Positions 48,594-54,840 of a stretch of 64,000 nt of DNA are shown here, piece after piece. Below the pieces are notes generated by a model, which was not told the origin of the DNA, ran no database searches, and worked only from the letters and a program-made list of their open reading frames with translations. Source of the DNA: JBEKUY01 sp049514555 (GTDB taxonomy: Bacteria; Acidobacteriota; Terriglobia; Acidiferrales; UBA7541). The stretch covers positions 248,001 through 312,000 of the forward strand of contig JBEKUY010000001.1 in assembly GCA_049514555.1 (NCBI GenBank), read 5' to 3'. Every line of letters begins with the position of its first letter. The stretch's first letter is position 1. The position numbers and the translations under genes are program-made.

Positions 48594-50637
48594 AAGAAGA
48601 AATCGGCGCGGGCACCGCTTGCGCCGCCCCCTTGACTGGGACCGGCTGATCCGCCGTCTTCAACACTAGGACCGGCTGGCGGTTCGGCACCAGCGCCAGC
48701 AACGTTCCCATGACCACAACGAGCCCGCCAAACCAAATCCATTTCACCAGCGGGTTGAGATAAGCATGAATGACCGGCACGTTCGTGTCGGGGCTGCGCC
48801 CGGCGTACACCACGTAAAGGTCTTCGCGCAGCGTCGAATAGATCGCCACCATGGTCCCCGATTGTTCGTTGCTCTGGAAAAACCGCCGCTCGGGATAAAG
48901 CATCATCATCGGCCGGGAATCGCGCATCACCTCGAAGATCATGCGCTCTGACGTGTAATTGCGCTCCGGCTTGGAATCCATGCTCTGCAACACCAAATGA
49001 TAGCGGCCGATGTCCATCGTCGAGCCGATCGTCATTTCCGCCTGTTTGTCCTGGTTGAAGGCGGCGCCGGCAATGCCCACAAAAATCATCACGATGCCGA
49101 AGTGCACCACGTAGCCGCCGTACCGCCGCGTATTGCGCAGGGTGAGCTGAACGAGCGCGGATAGAAAATCGCAGTTTGTCCGCGCTCGAATCACGCGCGC
49201 CCCGCGGTAAAACTCCTGGCCGATCGTGAGCACGACGAACACACTCAGCATCAAACACATGAGCGAGAAGAAGTCGCGGCATCCGAGCGGAAAGGCGATC
49301 GCTCCGGCAAGAAGTCCCGCCGCGAGCGGCCAAGCGAAATTCCGCCGCAGACTCTCCAGAGATGTGCGGCGCCACGCCAGTAGCGGTCCCACGCCCGTCA
49401 AGAAGAGGAGCAGCAGGCCAACCGGAATGTTCACCCGGTTGAAAAACGGGGCGCCGACGCTGATCTTGGTCCCTTCCACCCATTCCGAAAACACCGGAAA
49501 AAGCGTTCCGGACAGGATCGCGATACAGGCCACCAGAAGAATCAGGTTGTTGAACAGAAAGCTCGATTCGCGCGAGATCATGGAATCGAGCTGGTTCTCG
49601 CTGCGCAAGTAGTCGCGGTTCTTCAGGAACGAAATCAGACACACCAGGAGAATGACGGCCAAAAACCCCACGAACCATGCACCGATGGAAGATTGCGCGA
49701 AGGCGTGAACCGAGCTCACGATTCCGCTGCGCGTCAAGAGCGTTCCCAGAATGCACAGCATGAACGTGCAGAAAACCAGCCACACGTTCCAAACCTTCAT
49801 CATGCCGCGCTTCTCCTGCATCATCACCGAGTGCAGGAACGCGGTGCCCGTCAGCCACGGCATGAGCGAGGCATTCTCCACCGGGTCCCAGGCCCAGTAC
49901 CCGCCCCAACCCAGCACCGCGTAGGCCCAATGCGCGCCCAGCAGAATGCCCATCGTCTGGAAACACCAGGCGATCATGGTCCACTTGCGTGTGAGGTGAA
50001 TCCACTTCTCACCCGGGTAGCGGCCCAGCAAAGCCGCCAGCGCAAACGCAAACGGAATGGTGAATCCCGTATATCCCAAATAGAGATTCGGCGGATGGAT
50101 CACCATCTCGGGATACTGCAACAGCGGAGTGAGGCCGTTGCCGTCGGCGCGCGTGAACACCTGCCAAACGCCCCCGGCGCCCATCGTACCTAGCACCCGA
50201 AACGGACTGGCGACAAAGTTGTTCAGCGTGAGGAAAAAGAGCTGCACACCCGCCAGGATCACCCCGACGTACGGCATGAGTTCCGGATGTTTGCCACGGT
50301 AGGTCACCAGGACGGAAAAAACGTAAATGGAGAGCAGGAAGCTCCAGAACAGCAGCGAACCTTCCTGGCCGGCCCAGAGCGCGGAAACCTTGTAGAGCGT
50401 CGAGAGGTCACGGTTGCTGTGAGCCACGACGTACGCGACCGAGAAATTGTCCGTGAAGAAGAGATAGATCAGGCTGCCGGTCGCAAGAAAAATCAGGACG
50501 CAAACCGCCATCCCGGCGTGGCGCGCGCTCTTGATCAGCAGCGGCTTGCGGGTCAGGATCGCGCCAATTCCGCCGCCGATGGCGTACAGCGCGCAAATGA
50601 AAGCGAGAATTAGTGCAAATGAGCCGAATAGGTCCAC
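48577..50637 (-). CDS. ccmF: CcmF cytochrome c haem lyase
   Basis: A 686-residue protein with about 15 membrane helices. The WWD-type haem motif is clear (GWGGYWAWDPVENASLMPWL), with flanking family segments FTIPFAFALAALLGRYPG and WNVWLVFCTFMLCILGTLLT. The C-terminal periplasmic domain is present, ending YLNPLVKWIWFGGLVVVMGT. It ligates haem from CcmE to the CxxCH of apocytochromes. It overlaps ccmH and follows ccmE after 36 bases. Confidence 0.96.
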   Translation of the reverse strand: MDLFGSFALILAFICALYAIGGGIGAILTRKPLLIKSARHAGMAVCVLIFLATGSLIYLFFTDNFSVAYVVAHSNRDLSTLYKVSALWAGQEGSLLFWSFLLSIYVFSVLVTYRGKHPELMPYVGVILAGVQLFFLTLNNFVASPFRVLGTMGAGGVWQVFTRADGNGLTPLLQYPEMVIHPPNLYLGYTGFTIPFAFALAALLGRYPGEKWIHLTRKWTMIAWCFQTMGILLGAHWAYAVLGWGGYWAWDPVENASLMPWLTGTAFLHSVMMQEKRGMMKVWNVWLVFCTFMLCILGTLLTRSGIVSSVHAFAQSSIGAWFVGFLAVILLVCLISFLKNRDYLRSENQLDSMISRESSFLFNNLILLVACIAILSGTLFPVFSEWVEGTKISVGAPFFNRVNIPVGLLLLFLTGVGPLLAWRRTSLESLRRNFAWPLAAGLLAGAIAFPLGCRDFFSLMCLMLSVFVVLTIGQEFYRGARVIRARTNCDFLSALVQLTLRNTRRYGGYVVHFGIVMIFVGIAGAAFNQDKQAEMTIGSTMDIGRYHLVLQSMDSKPERNYTSERMIFEVMRDSRPMMMLYPERRFFQSNEQSGTMVAIYSTLREDLYVVYAGRSPDTNVPVIHAYLNPLVKWIWFGGLVVVMGTLLALVPNRQPVLVLKTADQPVPVKGAAQAVPAPISSYERKK

Positions 50638-50673
50638 AGCGTACTGGTCTCCTTCGCTCAGACCTCTCGCAGA

Positions 50674-51111
50674 TCAGCTTTTGGCGTCAGGACTGGTATA
50701 CGCGCCGGGGCTCTTCGGATGGGAGGGATCAGCTTCGTACTTCGACGCGCACTTGGCTTGCACCTTCTCGGCGGTGAACCGGCCGTCCGCAGCCAGACTG
50801 CCTTCCACGAGCGCCTGCGAGTTGTCCACGAAGGTGTCCGGCAGAGGATCGGACCCCACGTAGCTCACCGCCAGCGACTTCCCTTCCCCCTGAAGCACAA
50901 AGTCCACCCGGCCCGCAAGCTTCTGAATCGAGCCCGCTTGCACCGTCCCCCCGATGCGCATCCGATGGTGCAGGTCCGAGCCGCGCAGCGTCCCAAGCTC
51001 GGCGATGGTGTGGTAGTAGGTTTTGCTCTCTCGCGCGCCCAGCCACGCCAGCCACCCCAAAGACAGCAAGATGACAGCGATTCCCACGCCAAACTTCAGA
51101 TGCTTCTTCAC
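50674..51111 (-). CDS. ccmE: CcmE haem chaperone, cysteine-type variant
   Basis: A 145-residue periplasmic haem chaperone with an N-terminal anchor (FGVGIAVILLSLGWLAWLG). The OB-fold shows MRIGGTVQAGSIQK and AVSYVGSDPLPDTFVDNSQA. In classic CcmE the haem is bound to His of HxxxY; here the equivalent is KCASKYEAD, so Cys121 and Tyr125 form CxxxY. Cys-type CcmE is known from archaea and Desulfovibrio. The GTG start at 51111 follows a GGGGGGAG site; the frame continues to 51129. It is the first gene of the operon. Confidence 0.9.
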   Translation of the reverse strand: MKKHLKFGVGIAVILLSLGWLAWLGARESKTYYHTIAELGTLRGSDLHHRMRIGGTVQAGSIQKLAGRVDFVLQGEGKSLAVSYVGSDPLPDTFVDNSQALVEGSLAADGRFTAEKVQAKCASKYEADPSHPKSPGAYTSPDAKS

Positions 51112-51396
51112 GGGAACTCCCCCCAACACCCTGTGATTCTAGCATAGCCCCGCTCGCCTCGCGCAGCGCTCACGCCCCCACACCGCCCCCGCTCCTTCGT
51201 CCCCGCCTCGCCCCGCACTGTAGCCCACCCCTTTAGAGGTGGGGTCTTTCTCCTGCGGGTGCCGCGCACACTCCGGCCGCCTATACCCCGCGGTGATGTG
51301 CCTCAGTGGTATGATTCCACTCGTGGCGGCGCAAGGGATCAGGGGCACGCCGGATATCCACGGGTAAGGGCGGGCCACCCGCCCAGACAGCCGGCA
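51112..51396. other. Repeat-rich gap upstream of ccmE
   Basis: No gene is seen. The stretch contains hairpins: CCACCCC...GGGGTGG-like around 51223-51243 followed by TCTTTCT, AGTGG...CCACT near 51309-51325, and GGGCGGG CCA CCCGCCC at 51368-51384. The last abuts the truncated toxin-like fragment, as if repeat insertion or deletion had cut the gene. Confidence 0.5.
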
Positions 51397-51486
51397 CGCG
51401 TTATCATTTATAATTCGGAGGGACAACCGATCATCCCGTCAACGGGAAAACCCGGCGCACCGTCCCAAACTCATACGCCGATTTAG
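51397..51486 (+). pseudogene. C-terminal remnant of a polymorphic-toxin-like protein
   Basis: The last 29 codons of a frame read VIIYNSEGQPIIPSTGKPGA followed by PSQTHTPI and a stop. The pattern Y-N-x-x-G-Q-P-I-x-P-x-T-G-(K/R) ending T-H-x-P is familiar from the C-termini of Rhs/polymorphic toxins. Everything upstream is repeat sequence, so the toxin body is missing. Ten bases later an intact small gene follows, in the position of an immunity gene. The call is based on motif recognition only. Confidence 0.5.
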
Positions 51487-51495
51487 GGAGCGCAC

Positions 51496-51858
51496 ATGTA
51501 CGGTCTGACCACAGGCATCGACTTAAGCTTTCTGAATGGGCGCGAAGTCATTCAGATCGCCATCGGCGTCTACCAAATCCAATTCGGCTTTGATGAAGAT
51601 GTCATTATCTCCGTCCAAAGCCAGTTCAATTATTTTGATGGGCAGCAGGAATGGATTTGGAAGCCTGAGCCGGGTGCGGCGCAAATTGCAGCCCGGGCGG
51701 TGTCTCTGCTGGGTGCCACGATTCACAGCTTCCAGGGCCAGGAAAATGGCACGTTATCTCTCGTATTCTCGAACGGACAGCGCCTGACCATCTTGGATTC
51801 GAGCAAGGAGTATGAGTCATACGACATCACTCGCCCCGGCTCAACTATAGTGGTCTAG
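51496..51858 (+). CDS. Small soluble protein, candidate orphan immunity protein
   Basis: A 120-residue acidic, beta-rich protein starting MYGLTTGIDLSFLNGREVIQ with a GGGAG site. The sequence continues IAIGVYQIQFGFDEDVIISV, then FSNGQRLTILDSSKEYESYD. It resembles the DUF6188-like small proteins often found alone or beside toxins, though I cannot verify the family. The toxin-like remnant just upstream suggests an immunity gene left after its toxin decayed. It is followed by REP hairpins, the first of which (51982-52020) could end its transcript. Confidence 0.65.
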   Translation: MYGLTTGIDLSFLNGREVIQIAIGVYQIQFGFDEDVIISVQSQFNYFDGQQEWIWKPEPGAAQIAARAVSLLGATIHSFQGQENGTLSLVFSNGQRLTILDSSKEYESYDITRPGSTIVV

Positions 51859-51981
51859 CCCTTCTCGGTTAGGGCGGGTGGCGCATCCTTCGAGGCGCTC
51901 CGAGGTTTTGGGGTGGCGGGTGGCCGACCCTTGACGGCGGGTGGCGCAGGCTTAGCAGGCAGAAGGGGGTTGGCTGCGGGT

Positions 51982-52020
51982 GCCCCATTCCTGCGCAGCA
52001 GGAGTGGGGCTTTTTCGTTT
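51982..52020 (+). terminator. REP hairpin with T tract, copy 1
   Basis: The arms GCCCCATTCCTGC (51982-51994) and GCAGGAGTGGGGC (51998-52010) surround the loop GCA and are followed by TTTTTCGTTT. One G-T pair interrupts an otherwise perfect 13-bp stem. It can terminate transcription from the 51496 gene. Confidence 0.75.
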
Positions 52021-52106
52021 CCTCACGGGACATGATCCATCTCGATCAGACGCGGCCCTTGGCGGGTGGCGCAGGCTTAGCAGGTAGAAGGGGGTTGGCT
52101 GCGGGT

Positions 52107-52145
52107 GCCCCATTCCTGCGCAGCAGGAGTGGGGCTTTTTCGTTT
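52107..52145 (+). terminator. REP hairpin with T tract, copy 2
   Basis: An exact repetition of the 51982 hairpin inside the second 125-bp copy. On the other strand it lies just downstream of the RAYT stop, the normal place for a REP partner of a RAYT. A truncated relative sits at the RAYT 5' side (52682-52704). Confidence 0.75.
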
Positions 52146-52147
52146 CC

Positions 52148-52687
52148 TCACGGGACATGATCCATCTCGATCAGACGTGGCCCTTGCCCCTGGTAGAACG
52201 ACCAACTGCTCCACGGCCAGTCCTTCGGATGGTCCACCAGTCTTCTCGTAATCGGGTTTCGATGCCTGTACTCCAGCTTCTCCCGCACCTTCTTCGCGCT
52301 CCACACATTGAAATCGTAGAAACGCCTTTGCCAAAACCGCGGCAGCTCGTTCTTCGCGAACGTCAACTGCAGTTGCCCAGGCGGCTGCTTTCGCCTTCGA
52401 GTCCTGCGGAGTTGGCGCGAAACGCTCTGCTTCACCGCCTTCAGTACAGCCGAAGGAGTGCCCACCGTCGGCTCGCCCATCAACAGGTGAACGTGGTCCG
52501 GCATCACCACATATCCGATGATGGTGAATCGGTACCGCTCCCGCACCTCGCCGAGAACCCTCACGATCAGGTTTCGCGCCTTTGCGCTCCCCAGAAGCGG
52601 CAACCTCCGATAACAACTGAAGGTGATGAAATGCAGGTCGCCCCGGCCGTAGTATCGTTTTAGCCCCTTCGGAATGCCAGTCCCCAC
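52148..52687 (-). CDS. REP-associated tyrosine transposase (RAYT, Y1/TnpA_REP family)
   Basis: A protein of about 180 residues of the HUH single-strand transposase group. Motifs: RYYGRGDLHFITFSCYRRLP near the start, the metal-binding HUH as MPDHVHLL, PRFWQRRFYDFNVWS, and EKLEYRHRNPITRRLVDHP with the nucleophile tyrosine, then WPWSSW. The start is unclear: GTG 52687 is the nearest candidate, an ATT replaces the usual Met before PKGLKRYYG, and the frame continues upstream into a hairpin. REP hairpins flank the gene on both sides. It probably acts on REP sequences rather than on itself as a standard insertion sequence. Confidence 0.88.
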   Translation of the reverse strand: MGTGIPKGLKRYYGRGDLHFITFSCYRRLPLLGSAKARNLIVRVLGEVRERYRFTIIGYVVMPDHVHLLMGEPTVGTPSAVLKAVKQSVSRQLRRTRRRKQPPGQLQLTFAKNELPRFWQRRFYDFNVWSAKKVREKLEYRHRNPITRRLVDHPKDWPWSSWSFYQGQGPRLIEMDHVP

Positions 52688-52705
52688 TCCTGCTGCGCAG
52701 GAATT

Positions 52706-52800
52706 GATTGGATAAGAGCGAAGGCTCCGTTCGAACCCGGTATTCTTTGTTTGGAGGACGAAGAAGCTGGGAAGGAAGGAGCCTTCGCTCTTATCCAATC
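52706..52800. repeat. Perfect 23-bp inverted repeat upstream of RAYT
   Basis: The arm at 52706-52728 (GATTGGATAAGAGC then GAAGGCTCC) is the exact reverse complement of 52778-52800. The 49-base loop has no gene. The hairpin covers the leader of the transposase gene, so it is either a target structure or a regulator of its translation. Confidence 0.85.
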
Positions 52801-52959
52801 AACACGTCGGGTTTACGTGTGGGGCTTTTCGTCCCACCCTTCGGCAGAACTGAAGTGAGGGCCTTTTCGCTGAAAGCGCCTTTCCACATCCCTTACCCTG
52901 CAACCGCCCTGTTTTCTTCCACTTCTCACACTTCCATTCGAATAACCACTCAGTACCGC

Positions 52960-52988
52960 TTGACAGCGTAGTCATCCTGTGGTAATAT
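52960..52988 (+). promoter_or_regulatory. Strong promoter reading into a non-coding repeat region
   Basis: TTGACA (52960-52965), a 17-base spacer and TAATAT (52983-52988). No credible protein gene follows on the + strand. Transcription from about 52995 would cover the repeat array at 53076-53281 and converge with the minus-strand gene ending at 53345. Confidence 0.7.
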
Positions 52989-52994
52989 GGGATG

Positions 52995-53300
52995 TGACCG
53001 GTCGCCCTCCACTCTCTACGCCCTCTTCCGAACGTTCCAGCGTTTCAGCGTTCAAACGTTTAACGTCTGTCCGTATCCCCTTTAGAACCCGCGGTGGCTG
53101 CTACCTCGCCTCAAAAACAAAGTCTGTTCTCTTGCGCCTTTCTGCCAATGCGGCTGCGTCTCTTATAGCTAACCCTTTTAGAATGCGCAGATCCACAAAA
53201 CGCGCCTGTAACCCCTTTGGAATGCGCAGATCCAAAACATTGGACTTAGAAACCTTTAGAATCCGCAGTTACAAAAAAAGGTGGGGAGGGGGGGTACTTT
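52995..53300 (+). ncRNA. Candidate non-coding RNA with repeats of about 40-nt period
   Basis: Downstream of the 52960 promoter the DNA has no gene-like frame. A unit AACCCYTTTRGAATGCGCAG with ATCCAAAA-like continuation occurs at 53171, 53210 and 53250 (spacing 39 and 40), with a partial copy at about 53076. It ends in an A-rich run, a G-rich run (53280-53294) and TTTTCCACA. No T-tract terminator is visible. Expression is unproven. It is not a CRISPR: units touch each other and drift, with no spacers or cas genes. Confidence 0.4.
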
Positions 53301-53344
53301 TCCACAGGGTGGTTACCAACTCTCGCAAGAATCTTGGTGCGGGC

Positions 53345-53671
53345 TCAGCGGCTAACGGTAGCGGCAGCCTCGGCGGAGAGCTTCGATCGCAGGCACCACT
53401 TCAGTTCCTGGCTAATTTCGAGAATCTCCATGCCGGGCATCACCAGGAACTTGCAGCTCAGCATTTCGCGCGGCTCGACGTCGTCGGGCAACTGGCAGAC
53501 GATCCGGCAATACTGGCAATCCTGATTCCAGCAGAAACGCCCGTACGGAATCGTCTCCGGGCTGATGTACTGGAAGCACCGCAGCACGGAGTTCTTCTCC
53601 GGAACCTGGAACTTCTTCCCCAGGATAGTGATCTCGACCAGCTTCTCATAAGGCCGAAAGACGTCCGACAT
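53345..53671 (-). CDS. Small [2Fe-2S]-ferredoxin-like protein
   Basis: A 108-residue protein. KFQVPEKNSVLRCFQYISPE followed by TIPYGRFCWNQDCQYCRIVC has the arrangement of the N-terminal 2Fe-2S domain found in NuoG and formate dehydrogenases (Cys near residue 33, then CxxxxCxxC). One more cysteine occurs later (LSCKFLVMPG). The start at 53671 has AAGGA; the longer frame is low complexity. The partner enzyme is not nearby. It converges with the candidate RNA from 52960. Confidence 0.72.
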   Translation of the reverse strand: MSDVFRPYEKLVEITILGKKFQVPEKNSVLRCFQYISPETIPYGRFCWNQDCQYCRIVCQLPDDVEPREMLSCKFLVMPGMEILEISQELKWCLRSKLSAEAAATVSR

Positions 53672-53853
53672 GATGGTCCTTGCCTCAGGTGCTTTCAGCA
53701 CCGTGCCGTTCCCTGTCGTGGCCGGTTGCACACTAAGGCTAGAACAGGGCCGTGGGGCGCACAACGCAGACAATGGCGAAAGTTGCCAATGAGACAAGAG
53801 GCACAGACAGGGCGAAACCGGACAGGAAACCGCCAAGCTGCCGGCGCGCCATC

Positions 53854-54807
53854 CTACGGAAGAACGTCGAAGAATTGCCCCATCTTGCGGAACTTCTCAT
53901 ACCGCGCCGCCACCAGTTCGCGCACCGGGCGCGAAGAGAGCGCGATCAGGTTCCGTTCCAGAACCGCATCCACAAACTGGGCAGCCGCTTCGTGATCCAG
54001 GTGCGCTCCCCCTTCGGGTTCGGAAACGATCTCGTCAATAATTCCCAAATCGCGCAAGTCCGGCGCGGTGATTTTCAACGCCGCGGCGGCCGTTTCCGCC
54101 TTGGCCGAGTCCCGCCACATAATGGCGGCGCAACCTTCCGGCGAGATCACGGAGTAGAACGCATTCTCCAGAATATTCACCGTATCGCCCACGGCGATGG
54201 CCAGCGCGCCGCCCGAGCCGCCTTCGCCCGTGATCGTCACGACGATCGGCGTGGGCAAGCGGGCCATCTCGCGGAGATTGCGCGCGATGGCTTCAGCCTG
54301 GCCGCGCTCTTCCGCATCGATTCCAGGGTAGGCGCCTTGCGTGTCCACAAACACCATGACCGGGCGCTGGTACTTCGCGGCAAGCTGCATGACGCGCAGC
54401 GCCTTTCGGTAGCCTTCGGGCTTGGGCTGGCCAAAGTTCCTCAGGACGCGCTGCTTGGTGTCCCTTCCCTTCTGGTGGCCGACCACAGCGACCGGACGGC
54501 CGTGAAACTTGGCGAACCCGGCGACGATGGCCTTGTCGTCGCCGAAACCACGGTCGCCATGCAACTCCACGAAATCCGTGAACAGCAGGCGAATGAAGTC
54601 CAGGGTGTAAGGCCGCTGCGGATGGCGCGCGATTTGCGCCCGTTGCCAGGGCCCCAAATGCGCATAGAACTCGCGCTTGAGTTCCCCAACTTCCCGGCGG
54701 AGACGGTCCAGGTCGCTCCCCGGTCCTTCCTCAACCGAAAACCGGCGCAGCTCTTCGACTTCCTTCTCCAGTTGGTCCAGCTCGTCTTGACGCTTCAGGC
54801 GTTCCAC
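53854..54807 (-). CDS. accA: Acetyl-CoA carboxylase carboxyltransferase subunit alpha
   Basis: A 317-residue subunit. It shows the family's N-terminal coiled helix (LDRLRREVGELKREFYAHLG), ARHPQRPYTLDFIRLLFTDF, ELHGDRGFGDDKAIVAG, the crotonase-fold oxyanion region GEGGSGGALAIAVGD and VISPEGCAAIMWRD. With AccD (not in the window) it transfers carboxyl from biotin to acetyl-CoA. It lies 33 bases after dnaE, and cotranscription of dnaE and accA is common in other bacteria. Confidence 0.97.
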   Translation of the reverse strand: MERLKRQDELDQLEKEVEELRRFSVEEGPGSDLDRLRREVGELKREFYAHLGPWQRAQIARHPQRPYTLDFIRLLFTDFVELHGDRGFGDDKAIVAGFAKFHGRPVAVVGHQKGRDTKQRVLRNFGQPKPEGYRKALRVMQLAAKYQRPVMVFVDTQGAYPGIDAEERGQAEAIARNLREMARLPTPIVVTITGEGGSGGALAIAVGDTVNILENAFYSVISPEGCAAIMWRDSAKAETAAAALKITAPDLRDLGIIDEIVSEPEGGAHLDHEAAAQFVDAVLERNLIALSSRPVRELVAARYEKFRKMGQFFDVLP

Positions 54808-54840
54808 AAACGCTCCCCATCCTTGGAAGAATGCTTTCGC

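Larger units (their letters stand above)
51936..52185. repeat. Tandem duplication, two copies of 125 bp
   Basis: Copy 1 is 51936-52060 and copy 2 is 52061-52185, differing at two positions (51960 C versus T, and C versus T near the end). The last 38 bases of copy 2 encode the C-terminus of the RAYT protein, so copy 1 contains a detached duplicate of that gene end. Each copy holds one REP-type hairpin. Confidence 0.9.

Noticed and set aside
53076..53281. CRISPR array
   Set aside because: Units of about 40 nt adjoin one another and vary; there are no unique spacers between identical repeats and no cas genes.
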